A stretch of 64,000 bases of DNA. Origin: CAVPHV01 sp963704825. GTDB taxonomy: Bacteria > Actinomycetota > Acidimicrobiia > Spongiisociales > UBA5794. The stretch is from positions 553,190 to 617,189 of the forward strand of contig CAVPHV010000017.1 in the NCBI GenBank assembly GCA_963704825.1, in the 5' to 3' direction. The notes under the pieces are model-generated. The model was given only the letters and a program-made list of their open reading frames with translations. It did not search any database and was not told where the DNA came from. The stretch's first letter is position 1. Each line of letters opens with the position of its first letter. This document shows positions 32,388-41,254 of the stretch, piece by piece. The position numbers and the translations under genes were made by a program.

Positions 32388-33934
32388 CCACGACCGGCAC
32401 CCCGCTCGACCCGGCGATTGTCGTCGCCGTGGTCGGCGCGGGAACGATGGGGTCAGGCATCGCCAGAGTCGCCGCCGGCGCCGGCCACTCGGTGCTGCTG
32501 TTCGATGCGGTGCCGGGCGCCGTCGAGCGGGCCGTCGCCGACCTGCGGTCGCGTCTCGAGCGGTCGGTCGAAAAGGGCAGGACGTCTCCTCAGGAGATGG
32601 CCGACGTGCTGGACAGGATCACACCGTGTCGGGACCTCGAGCAGTTGGCCCCGGCAGGGTTTGTCGTCGAGGCCATCGTCGAGGACCTTGCCATCAAACA
32701 AGACGTCTTGCACCGCCTCGAGTTGGTGCTCGCGGCCGACGCGATCCTGGCCACCAACACCTCATCGCTTTCGGTGACGGCGATCGCGGCGGGTCTCGAC
32801 GACCCCGGTCGGGTGGTCGGCATGCACTTCTTCAATCCCGCCCCTGTGATGCCACTCGTCGAGGTAGTCCACGGCACCGCGACTCGCCCCGAAGTCGCGG
32901 CCACGACGGCGGCTACCGCAGCGGCATGGGGGAAGACGCCGGTCGATTGCTCATCCACTCCGGGCTTCATCGTCAATCGAGTAGCTCGGCCTTTCTACGG
33001 CGAGGCGCTGCGCCTCCTCGGAGAGGGCATCGCCGACGCCGCAACCATCGACGCAGTGGTCACCGGGGCCGGAGGCTTCCGGATGGGGCCGTTTGCGTTG
33101 ATGGACCTGGTCGGTCTCGACGTCAACCTCGCCGTCTCCAAGTCGGTGTACGCCCAGACGTTCCACGATTCTCGGTTTGCCCCCAACGTGATCCAGCAGT
33201 CGTTGGTCGACGCCGGCCACCTCGGCCGCAAGACAGAACGGGGTTTCTTCCTCTACGCGGGTGGCGACAACCCAGCCCCAGCCACGGCGGCGTCCGGGCC
33301 GACGCCGGCGACGGTTGAAGTGAGCGGCGAGCTCGGCTGGGCCGAGGGACTCGTCGCCCGACTCGAGGGCGGCGGCGTCAGGGTCACCCGACTCGAGGCC
33401 GGCGGTCCCGGACATGTGATCGTCGGCGGCGTCCACCTCGTTCCCACTTTTGGGGCCACAGCCACCGCCCTCGCCGCCGGAGCAGTGTTTGGGTCGGCCG
33501 AGGTCGCCGTCATCGATCTCGTGCGTGATTGGGAAGCGGCGGATCGGGTGGCGCTTGCGGTGGCTGATCAGGCTCATCCGGCCACGGCCGCAACCGTTGT
33601 TGGGACGCTGCAAGCGGCGGGGCTCGACGTCTCGATCGTCGACGATGCCCCCGCGCTGATCCTGATGCGAATCGTCGCCCAACTCGCCAGTGTCGCCGCC
33701 GACGCAGTAGCGCTCGGAGTGGCGACCCCCGCGGCGATCGACACCGCGATGCGGCTCGGCACCAACTACCCCGCCGGCCCCATTGCGTGGGCGAATGCGG
33801 TTGGCCCTACCACGATCGTCACCGTGCTCGACATCTTGCGGGGCTTCTACGGCGAGGACCGCTATCGAGCTGCGGCTGCGTTGCGACGGGCGGCCGTCGG
33901 AGGACGACCGCTCGGTGCGGAGGCGGTCCCATGA
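32384..33934 (+). CDS. paaH: 3-hydroxyacyl-CoA dehydrogenase, PaaH-like
   Basis: This NAD enzyme oxidises 3-hydroxyadipyl-CoA to 3-oxoadipyl-CoA. The Rossmann domain starts VVGAGTMGSGIARVAAGAGHSVLLFDA; NTSSLSVTAIA and GMHFFNPAPVMPLVEVVHG carry the catalytic region. At 516 residues it has the two-part C-terminus typical of the PaaH/PaaC family: one 3HCDH domain around 185-285, a divergent middle, and a second one near 415-500 (MRLGTNYPAGPIAWANAVG). It overlaps both neighbours by four bases. Confidence 0.9.
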   Translation: MTTTGTPLDPAIVVAVVGAGTMGSGIARVAAGAGHSVLLFDAVPGAVERAVADLRSRLERSVEKGRTSPQEMADVLDRITPCRDLEQLAPAGFVVEAIVEDLAIKQDVLHRLELVLAADAILATNTSSLSVTAIAAGLDDPGRVVGMHFFNPAPVMPLVEVVHGTATRPEVAATTAATAAAWGKTPVDCSSTPGFIVNRVARPFYGEALRLLGEGIADAATIDAVVTGAGGFRMGPFALMDLVGLDVNLAVSKSVYAQTFHDSRFAPNVIQQSLVDAGHLGRKTERGFFLYAGGDNPAPATAASGPTPATVEVSGELGWAEGLVARLEGGGVRVTRLEAGGPGHVIVGGVHLVPTFGATATALAAGAVFGSAEVAVIDLVRDWEAADRVALAVADQAHPATAATVVGTLQAAGLDVSIVDDAPALILMRIVAQLASVAADAVALGVATPAAIDTAMRLGTNYPAGPIAWANAVGPTTIVTVLDILRGFYGEDRYRAAAALRRAAVGGRPLGAEAVP

Positions 33935-35136
33935 CCGAAGCGTTCATCTGCGACTCGATCAGAACACCGATTGGGCGATTGGGAGGTGCCCTCGCCCCGG
34001 TACGACCCGATGATCTACTGGCCCTCACGATGACGACGGTGATGGAGCGCAATCCGGGCGTCGATTGGGACGCCACCGATGACGTGGTCATGGGGTGCGC
34101 CAATCAGGCGGGGGAGGACAACCGCAACGTCGCCAGAATGGCGGTTCTGCTGGCGGGGCTCTCGTCCGATGTCCCCGGCACCACGGTCAACCGGCTGTGC
34201 GGGTCGGGGATGGAGGCTATCGGCCTGGCGGCTCGGGCCATCAAGCTCGGCGAGGCGGACCTCATCCTGGCCGGCGGCGTCGAGTCGATGAGCCGGGCTC
34301 CCAAGGTGATTCCAAAAGCGGAATCCGCGTACTCGCGAGCTGCCGAGATCTACGACACGACGATCGGCTGGCGGTTCGTCAATCCTCGGCTCGAGGGCCG
34401 GTTTGGTCGCGACGAGATGCCGATGACGGCCGAGAATGTGGCCGCCGAGTTCGACGTGTCGCGGGAGGATCAAGACGGCTTTGCGTTGCGCAGCCAACAA
34501 CGTGCCGCTGCCGGCATCGCCTCGGGTCGGCTCGGAGAAGAGATCGTCCCGGTCGAGGTGCCACAGCGCCGAGGCGGTCCGCTGGTGGTCGCCACAGACG
34601 AACACCCTCGGTCCGACACCTCGCTCCAGAAGCTGGCCGCATTGCGACCCCTCTTCCCGCCCGACGGCACGATCACGGCTGGGAACGCGTCAGGTATCAA
34701 CGATGCCGCCGCGAGCGCGATCGTGGCTTCTGCCGACGCGGTAGAGCGCTACGGCCTCACTCCCGTGGCGCGGGTCGTGTCGATGGCCGTGGCCGGGGTG
34801 CCGCCCCGCATCATGGGGATCGGTCCGGTTCCCGCCACCCGCAAGCTGTTGGAGCGCACCGGGGTGACGCTTGACGAGATCGGCGTCATCGAACTCAACG
34901 AGGCCTTCGCCGCCCAGTCACTCGCAGTGTTGCGCATGCTGGGCGTCCCCGACGACGCCGAACACGTCAATCCCAACGGGGGCGCCATCGCCCTCGGGCA
35001 CCCACTCGGGATGAGTGGCGCCCGTCTGGTCATCACCGCGGCCCGCGAGATGGAGCGGCGTGAGAGCCGGTACGGCCTGACGACGATGTGCATCGGGGTT
35101 GGCCAGGGAATCGCCATGCTTTTGGAACGAACTTGA
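33931..35136 (+). CDS. paaJ: 3-oxoadipyl-CoA / acetyl-CoA thiolase, PaaJ-like
   Basis: This thiolase cleaves 3-oxoadipyl-CoA to succinyl-CoA and acetyl-CoA, which feed the TCA cycle. Of 401 residues, Cys90 in TVNRLCGSGMEAI is the acyl-carrying nucleophile, and GGAIALGHPLGMSGAR (His) and MCIGVGQGIAML (Cys) complete the site; NEAFAAQSLAVL is also conserved. The ATG at 33931 overlaps the paaH stop; the longer frame upstream is inside paaH. General acetyl-CoA acetyltransferase activity cannot be excluded from sequence alone. Confidence 0.88.
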   Translation: MTEAFICDSIRTPIGRLGGALAPVRPDDLLALTMTTVMERNPGVDWDATDDVVMGCANQAGEDNRNVARMAVLLAGLSSDVPGTTVNRLCGSGMEAIGLAARAIKLGEADLILAGGVESMSRAPKVIPKAESAYSRAAEIYDTTIGWRFVNPRLEGRFGRDEMPMTAENVAAEFDVSREDQDGFALRSQQRAAAGIASGRLGEEIVPVEVPQRRGGPLVVATDEHPRSDTSLQKLAALRPLFPPDGTITAGNASGINDAAASAIVASADAVERYGLTPVARVVSMAVAGVPPRIMGIGPVPATRKLLERTGVTLDEIGVIELNEAFAAQSLAVLRMLGVPDDAEHVNPNGGAIALGHPLGMSGARLVITAAREMERRESRYGLTTMCIGVGQGIAMLLERT

Positions 35137-35164
35137 AACGCTACGACCGAGAACGGAGCTAGGT

Positions 35165-36823
35165 ATGGACTTCTACGAGACTCACAGGGGCACCCTCGAC
35201 AAAGCGCTCGCCACGATCCGCAGCCGCGCCTATTGGAGCCCCTACCCCGAGAGTCCGCGTGCCTACGGCGAGGACGCTCCCGCGGCAGGCGAGGCGGCGT
35301 TCCAGGATCGGCTCGGCAAGGCCTTCGAGCTCGACCAGCCGGGGGAGGGTTCGATGGTGGTGGCGGAGTCTTCTCCCTACGGCGTCGCCCTGGATGTGAC
35401 CTATCCCGTTGCAGATGCCGATGAGTTGGTTGCTGCGGCATCGGCGGCCATGGGCGACTGGGGTCGGGCCACCCCGCAGACCCGCGCCGGTGTCTGCCTC
35501 GAGATCCTCGACCGCCTTTCGCAGAACAACTTCGAGTTGGCATACGCGGTGATGCACACGACCGGCCAGGCCTTCCTGATGGCCTTTCAGGCGGGCGGTC
35601 CGCACGCACTCGATCGAGGACTCGAAGCCGTTGCCTATGGCTACGCCGAACAGACCCGTCTCCCCGGCGAGATGCGGTGGGAGAAGCCCCAGGGAAAACG
35701 GGATCCCCTCATCATCGACAAGACCTGGCGGATCAAGCCCCGTGGGGTGGCGGTCACGATCGGCGTTTCGACCTTCCCAACCTGGAACGGATACCCCGGC
35801 ATCTTTGCTTCGCTGGTGACCGGTAATGCCGTCATCGTCAAGCCGCACCCTGGGACGATTCTCCCGCTTGCCATCTTCGTTGAGATCGCCCGCGGGGTGA
35901 TGGCCGACGCCGGCTTCGATCCCAATGTGGTGACGCTGGCGGTCGACACCCCCGAGGCGCCGATCGCCAAGCAACTCGTCACCAATCCCGCCGTCGGCAT
36001 GGTCGACTACACCGGTGGCTCGGCCTTCGGCACCTGGCTCGAGGAGAACGTCACCGATGCCCTGGTGTTCACCGAGAAGGCCGGGGTCAATTCGGTGGTG
36101 ATCGACTCGGCGCCCGACCTCAAGGGTGTGTTCCGCAACTTGTCGGTGTCGACCTCGATGTATTCAGGGCAGATGTGCACCACTCCCCAGAACATCTACA
36201 TCCCGCGCGGTGGCATCGAGGTCGGCGGCGAGCACATCTCGTTCGACGATGTGGCCGGCGGCTTTGCTGCGGCGGTCGGCGGCTTGTTGGGCGACGAGGC
36301 CAGGGCCAGCGACATCCTCGGCGCGATCAAGGGAGTCGATACGCTGCGCCGCATCGACGAGGCGACGGCCGGCGATGCCGACGTGCTGCTCGACTCGCGT
36401 CCGGTGCCCAATCCGACCTTCCCCGACGCGGTGGTGCGCAGCCCGGTGATCGTCAAGGTCGACGCCGCCGATCGATCCACGTACATGCGTGAGATGTTCG
36501 GCCCGGTCATCTATGTGATCGCGACCGACTCGACCGAACAGAGTCTCCAACTCGCCACCGAGTCGGCGAAGGCCTACGGCGCCATCACCTGGCTGGTGTA
36601 CTCGACCGACGACGCGGTGATCGATGCCGCCGAGGAAGCGGCGGTTGATGCCGGGGTCTCTGTGGCTTTCAACCTGATGGGTGGTCTGTTCGTCAACCAA
36701 TCGGCGGCGTTCTCCGATTTCCACGTCACGGGGGCCAATCCCGCCGGCAACGCCTCGCTGACCGACCCGGCCTTTGTCGCCGGCCGCTTTCGCATCATCG
36801 GTGTCCGGAAACCAGTCGTATGA
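35165..36823 (+). CDS. paaN: PaaN-type aldehyde dehydrogenase of phenylacetate degradation
   Basis: This 552-residue aldehyde dehydrogenase matches the PaaN2 family, proposed to oxidise the ring-opened semialdehyde CoA thioester. The family start (MDFYETHRGTLDKALATIRSRAYWSPYPESP) is intact. NAD-binding and catalytic segments are WNGYPGIFASLVTGNAVIVKPHPG, VDYTGGSAFG, FTEKAGVNSVVID and the nucleophile Cys in MYSGQMCTTPQNIYIP. It lacks the MaoC-type hydratase domain of PaaZ, so an oxepin-CoA hydrolase would have to come from elsewhere. The ATG at 35165 follows GGAGCTAGGT. Confidence 0.85.
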   Translation: MDFYETHRGTLDKALATIRSRAYWSPYPESPRAYGEDAPAAGEAAFQDRLGKAFELDQPGEGSMVVAESSPYGVALDVTYPVADADELVAAASAAMGDWGRATPQTRAGVCLEILDRLSQNNFELAYAVMHTTGQAFLMAFQAGGPHALDRGLEAVAYGYAEQTRLPGEMRWEKPQGKRDPLIIDKTWRIKPRGVAVTIGVSTFPTWNGYPGIFASLVTGNAVIVKPHPGTILPLAIFVEIARGVMADAGFDPNVVTLAVDTPEAPIAKQLVTNPAVGMVDYTGGSAFGTWLEENVTDALVFTEKAGVNSVVIDSAPDLKGVFRNLSVSTSMYSGQMCTTPQNIYIPRGGIEVGGEHISFDDVAGGFAAAVGGLLGDEARASDILGAIKGVDTLRRIDEATAGDADVLLDSRPVPNPTFPDAVVRSPVIVKVDAADRSTYMREMFGPVIYVIATDSTEQSLQLATESAKAYGAITWLVYSTDDAVIDAAEEAAVDAGVSVAFNLMGGLFVNQSAAFSDFHVTGANPAGNASLTDPAFVAGRFRIIGVRKPVV

Positions 36824-37009
36824 GGCCCACTGCCGCGTTGGCGAGCAAATCGTTCGGTAACCGGAGGTTGCCGGACGAAGCTGCGTTCAGGCATTTTGCA
36901 TGACAAGCGAGGTTCCGGATCTCTATGGTGTGGCTACCGCCAGGCGGCGGCGGTTCGGAGGGAGAGGCTCACAGGGTTCGAGAGGGCACTGTGGGGAGAG
37001 GAGGCGTCG

Positions 37010-38881
37010 ATGACGGCGACCATTGACCGCCCGGGGGCGCCCGATGTGGGATCGGGCTTTCCCACTGTTGCTTCTCGGGTGCGCGACTGGGCCGCGAGCA
37101 ATCCGACCGGGGTTGCGATGCGCGAGAAGGACTTCGGTATCTGGCAAGAGCACACCTGGGAGCGGACCTGGGATGACGTGGTCACTGCCGCGCACGGCCT
37201 GCTCGCCCTCGGCGTTGACGTCGGTGACGTGGTGTCCATCCACTCCGAGGATCGCCCCGAGTGGGTGACGCTCGACCTTGCTGCAGTTGCGATCCGCGCC
37301 ATCACCACCGGCCTCTACCCGACCAACCCAAAGGCCGAGGTCGAGTACCTGCTCAACGACTCGGGGGCAAGGGTCCACTTCGCTGAGGACCAGGAGCAAG
37401 TCGACAAAGTCATCGAAGCCGGACCCGATGCTTTCCCCAGGGTCGTGAACATCCTCTACGTCGAACCCCGCGGCCTCACCACCTACGACGATCCCCGGTT
37501 GATGTTCTGGGATGACTTCATGGAGTTGGGACGCCGTCATCGGGCCGAACACGCCGGCGCGGTCGAACGGCGCATGGCGGAGGCGACCGCCGACGACATC
37601 ATCACCCTCGTCTATACGTCGGGGACGACCGGGCCGCCGAAGGGCGCCATGCTCACCAACACCAACTCGACGTTCTGCATCGACATGGTCATCAACAGCG
37701 ACGGCAGGGTTGCCGGTGACGTCAAGCCGAATCCAAGCGACGAGATCCTCACCTACCTGCCGCTGTGCCACGTCGCCGAGCGCATCTTCTCGACGTGGAC
37801 GATGGTCGGCAACGGGGTCACTCTGAATTTCGCCGAGTCGATCGAGACGGTGCAAGCCAACCTTCGCGAGATCCAGCCGACCTTGTTCTTCGCCGTGCCG
37901 CGGATTTGGGAGAAGATCCACGCCACCGTGCTGATCAAGCTGCAGGACGCCACTCGCTTCAAGCGGGTGATCGCCAACATCGGCCTCAAGCTGGCCAACG
38001 TCATCGGCCGGGAGCGCACGGCCAATGGCGGCAACCATACCTTGAAGAGCAGGGTGGCCTACTTCATCGGCAATCCGCTGTTCTTCCGCTCGCTCAAGGA
38101 GCGGATCGGGCTGCGCCGTTGCCGTTGGGCGGGATCGGGAGCTGCTGCGATCGCCCCCGAGGTGCTGGTCTTCTTCATGGGCCTCGGAATCCCCGTTTAT
38201 GAGTTGTACGGGATGACCGAGAACGCGGCCGTTGCCACGGTCAACTTCGACGGCAGAGTCAAGGTCGGCACCGTCGGTGAGCCCTATCCCAACATCGGGC
38301 TGCGGATCGACAACGAGACCGGTGAGATCCAAACCAAGCACCCCGGCAACTTCCTCGGCTACTGGAACAAGCCGGAGCAGACCGCCGAGACGTTCACTGA
38401 GGACGGTTGGCTGCGCACCGGCGACGTCGGCGTGTGGGTCGATGGCACCCACGTGAAGATCGTTGACCGGATCAAGCACATCATCATCACTTCGGGGGGC
38501 AAGAACATCTCGCCGTCCGAGATCGAGAACAGCCTGAAGACCTCGCCGTTCGTCAAGGAAGCGATGGTCATCGGCGACGGACGCAAATACCTCACCGCGC
38601 TGATCGGTATCGAATACGACATCGTGGGCAACTGGGCACTGCGCAAGAGCATCACCTACACGACGTACCGCGACCTCTCCGAGAAGCCTGAGGTCTACGA
38701 GCTGATCCAGGGTGTGGTCAACGAAACCAACGAGAAGTTCTCCAGGGTCGAGCAGATCAAGAAGTTCGCCTTGATCCCGAAGGAGCTCGACCACGAGGAC
38801 GGCGAGCTGACGGCGACGCAGAAGATCAAACGCAAGTCGATGGAACAGATGTTCCAGGATCTCGTGGACGGTCTGTATTGA
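37010..38881 (+). CDS. AMP-dependent acyl-CoA synthetase (FadD15-like, long-chain or aromatic acid)
   Basis: This 623-residue enzyme activates a carboxylic acid to its CoA thioester. It shows the P-loop motif YTSGTTGPPKGAMLTN, LPLCHVAERI, YGMTENAAVATVN, GWLRTGDVG and the C-terminal catalytic lysine region ELTATQKIKRK. The sequence is of the long-chain FadD15/FAA1 class rather than the PaaK class, but its place between paaN and a liv transporter suggests the substrate enters the same catabolic route. GAGAGGAGG precedes the ATG at 37010. The 36824-37009 spacer holds the small palindrome CGGTAACCG at 36855 and no gene. Confidence 0.88.
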   Translation: MTATIDRPGAPDVGSGFPTVASRVRDWAASNPTGVAMREKDFGIWQEHTWERTWDDVVTAAHGLLALGVDVGDVVSIHSEDRPEWVTLDLAAVAIRAITTGLYPTNPKAEVEYLLNDSGARVHFAEDQEQVDKVIEAGPDAFPRVVNILYVEPRGLTTYDDPRLMFWDDFMELGRRHRAEHAGAVERRMAEATADDIITLVYTSGTTGPPKGAMLTNTNSTFCIDMVINSDGRVAGDVKPNPSDEILTYLPLCHVAERIFSTWTMVGNGVTLNFAESIETVQANLREIQPTLFFAVPRIWEKIHATVLIKLQDATRFKRVIANIGLKLANVIGRERTANGGNHTLKSRVAYFIGNPLFFRSLKERIGLRRCRWAGSGAAAIAPEVLVFFMGLGIPVYELYGMTENAAVATVNFDGRVKVGTVGEPYPNIGLRIDNETGEIQTKHPGNFLGYWNKPEQTAETFTEDGWLRTGDVGVWVDGTHVKIVDRIKHIIITSGGKNISPSEIENSLKTSPFVKEAMVIGDGRKYLTALIGIEYDIVGNWALRKSITYTTYRDLSEKPEVYELIQGVVNETNEKFSRVEQIKKFALIPKELDHEDGELTATQKIKRKSMEQMFQDLVDGLY

Positions 38882-38924
38882 TGGTGGGAGTGCAGTGCGA
38901 AACGTTGCAGGGGACGACTAGCTG

Positions 38925-39899
38925 ATGCCGGCGGTGATGGCCGTTGTGCAGGTGGCGTCGCAAGGCGGCATCGAGAAGTTCATCAACGCCACCGTCAGCG
39001 GTTTGGCCTTGGGCGCTATCTACGCCGTGCTGGCCCTCGGCTTCGTCATCATCTTCAAGGCCACCCAGGTCGTCAACTTTGCCCACGGTGCCCTCGCCGC
39101 GCTCGGCGCCTACTTCGTGGTCTACTTCGCCACCGTCCTCAATTTCCCCGGTACGTTCCTCGACTTCCTCCCGATCACGGTCCAGTGGCTGCTCTCGGCG
39201 CTCGTCGCGGTGGCCGCAACGGCGTTGGTCGGCATCATCATCGAGCGGCTCACCATCCGCCCCATGATCGGAGAACCGCTCTTTGCGGTGGCGATGATCA
39301 CCCTGGGGCTCGACCTCGTCATCCGCACCATCACCAACGACTTCATGGGCAACCAGCTGCGCGGCCTCGGCGACCCGTGGGGGATCGAGACACTCGAACT
39401 CGGGCTCGTCACGATCTCGAAGACCCAGATCCTCACGATCGCGGTGGCGGTGCTCGCCATGCTCGGGCTGGCGTGGTTCTTCCGGACCCGGATGGGCATC
39501 GCCATGCGGGCAACGGCTTTTGACCAGGAAGCTGCCATGGCGCAGGGGATTTCGGTAGGAAAAGTCTTCGCCCTCGCCTGGGCCATCGGCGCCGGGCTCG
39601 CCGCCATCGGCGGCATTGTCTCATCGGTCGCACCGCGAGCTCCCGGGGTCACGCCGTTCACCGCCCTGATTGCTTTCCGCGCCTTCCCGGCGGTCGTGAT
39701 CGGTGGCCTCGACAGTATCGCCGGCGCCATCGTCGGCGGTCTCATCGTCGGCATGGCTGAGGTCTACGCCGGCACCTACCTCACATACTCGTGGCTCGGT
39801 GTCGGGTTCAGCGGCATCGTGCCCTGGCTCCTGATGATGGCCGTGCTGCTGGTCAAGCCGTACGGCATCTTCGGCACAGAGGAGATCCGCCGCGTATGA
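38925..39899 (+). CDS. livH: Branched-chain amino acid-type ABC transporter permease LivH
   Basis: This 324-residue inner-membrane permease has about eight helices. Diagnostic segments are LALGAIYAVLALGFVIIFKATQVVNFAHGALAALGAY, RMGIAMRATAFDQEAAMAQGISV (docking loop) and FPAVVIGGLDSIAGAIVGGLIVG. It opens a five-gene importer (livH, livM, livK, livF, livG). Such systems also carry aromatic acids and amides, so the substrate may be the feedstock of the paa genes. The stop overlaps livM as ATGA; a second ATG at 38937 is possible. Confidence 0.92.
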   Translation: MPAVMAVVQVASQGGIEKFINATVSGLALGAIYAVLALGFVIIFKATQVVNFAHGALAALGAYFVVYFATVLNFPGTFLDFLPITVQWLLSALVAVAATALVGIIIERLTIRPMIGEPLFAVAMITLGLDLVIRTITNDFMGNQLRGLGDPWGIETLELGLVTISKTQILTIAVAVLAMLGLAWFFRTRMGIAMRATAFDQEAAMAQGISVGKVFALAWAIGAGLAAIGGIVSSVAPRAPGVTPFTALIAFRAFPAVVIGGLDSIAGAIVGGLIVGMAEVYAGTYLTYSWLGVGFSGIVPWLLMMAVLLVKPYGIFGTEEIRRV

Positions 39900-41167
39900 G
39901 AGGCCGACCCAACCTCTACACGTCGTACCGCTCGGAGATGTCGTTGTTCCCGACGACAACCAAGCGGATTTCGCTGGTGCTGCTCGCGATCATCCTCACG
40001 CTGCTTCCGCTTGCTGCCCTGCCGCTGCTCGGTTTCCTCGGCGACTCGAGTTGGCTCGTCATCGTCAATCGGGCATTGGTATTTGCGGTCGGTGCCCTCG
40101 GGCTCAATCTGCTGACCGGTGTTGCCGGCCAGGTGTCGCTCGGCCACGCCTTCTTCATGGCCGTCGGCGCCTACACCGCCGTCGTTCTCGGTGGTGAAGC
40201 CGGCAACACCATCTGGGGTCTCGGGCTCCCGATCTGGATCTGGCTGCCCGCCGCCGGCGCCGTCGCCGCCCTGGTCGGGGTGTTGGTGGCGCCCACCGCA
40301 GTTCGAGTGCGTGGCCTCTACCTGGCGTTCGTGACGCTCGGCCTGGTCTTCATCGGTGAGCACCTGTGGCGCAACCTCGGCAAGGTGGCGGGTGGTCCCA
40401 CCACCGGTCGCGACTGGCCACCGCTCGAGTTTTCCTGGTGGCGCGGCATGGAGCCGGTGATCTCGTTCTCGGAGGATGGCCCGCTGTGGTGGTTCCTGCG
40501 GCCGATCAACCTGCTGCCGTGGGTCAACATCGAAGAGATGTCCGGCGAAGTGAAGAGCTACTTCTTCCTTCTGGTCGCCGTGATCATCTTCGCCCTGATG
40601 GCAAAGAACCTGATGCGAACCAGGGTGGGCCGGGCCTGGGCCGCGATCCGCGACCGCGACATCGCCGCCGAGGTGATGGGGGTCAATGAGTCACGGGGCA
40701 AGACCCAGGCATTCGCCATCTCGTCGTTCTATGCCGGTGTTGCCGGAGCCCTTTTCGGTTCGGTGGTCGGGCGACTCATCCCCGAGACCTGGAACCTGCT
40801 GCTCTCGGTCGAGTTCATCGCCATCATCCTCATCGGCGGCGCCGGCACGATCACCGGCGTGCTCCTCGGCACGACCTTTGTGGTGATGCTGCCGAGAGTC
40901 GTTGAGGAGTTCACGGTCTGGCTGGCCGGCCAAGCCGAGACCGGCGGGATCTTCTCGGGGATCGCCGACATCTTCATTGCCACCTCGTCCGATGACTTCG
41001 GCATCGTGTCGACCGGGGCAGCCGGACCGGGGCTGAGCATCTTTCAGCTCAACATCGTGCTGTTTGGCGTCCTGATCGTGGTGTTCCTGATCGTGGAGCC
41101 CCTCGGGCTGTACGGCATCTGGATCAAGATCAGGAACTACTGGAAGGGCTGGCCCTTCACGTACTGA
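39896..41167 (+). CDS. livM: Branched-chain amino acid-type ABC transporter permease LivM
   Basis: This is the second permease of the importer, 423 residues with about ten helices. It shows VFAVGALGLNLLTGVAGQVSLGHAFFMAVGAYTAV, VRGLYLAFVTLGLVFIGEHLWRN, RTRVGRAWAAIRDRDIAAEVMGVN (docking loop) and IILIGGAGTITGVLLG. A hydrophilic insert of about 100 residues around 160-250 and another before the last helix make it longer than E. coli-like core domains. The start is fixed by the ATGA overlap with livH; upstream frame is inside livH. Confidence 0.92.
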   Translation: MRGRPNLYTSYRSEMSLFPTTTKRISLVLLAIILTLLPLAALPLLGFLGDSSWLVIVNRALVFAVGALGLNLLTGVAGQVSLGHAFFMAVGAYTAVVLGGEAGNTIWGLGLPIWIWLPAAGAVAALVGVLVAPTAVRVRGLYLAFVTLGLVFIGEHLWRNLGKVAGGPTTGRDWPPLEFSWWRGMEPVISFSEDGPLWWFLRPINLLPWVNIEEMSGEVKSYFFLLVAVIIFALMAKNLMRTRVGRAWAAIRDRDIAAEVMGVNESRGKTQAFAISSFYAGVAGALFGSVVGRLIPETWNLLLSVEFIAIILIGGAGTITGVLLGTTFVVMLPRVVEEFTVWLAGQAETGGIFSGIADIFIATSSDDFGIVSTGAAGPGLSIFQLNIVLFGVLIVVFLIVEPLGLYGIWIKIRNYWKGWPFTY

Positions 41168-41254
41168 CAAGGTCTCTCGGGGCCGCCTTTCGGCGGGTCG
41201 CCGAGTGGGAGAGAGAAAGTACAGGGATATGCAATCTGGAGGAGGAGGACGCAA

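Noticed and set aside
36855..36863. CGGTAACCG palindrome before the acyl-CoA synthetase as a TetR operator
   Set aside because: Only 9 bp long, and no matching sequence lies near the tetR gene; too weak to list as a site.
36923..38794. A 623-codon open frame antisense to the acyl-CoA synthetase gene
   Set aside because: It is the complement of a gene with full AMP-ligase motifs; its translation is Arg/Asp/Gly-rich with no family resemblance. High GC makes long antisense frames common.
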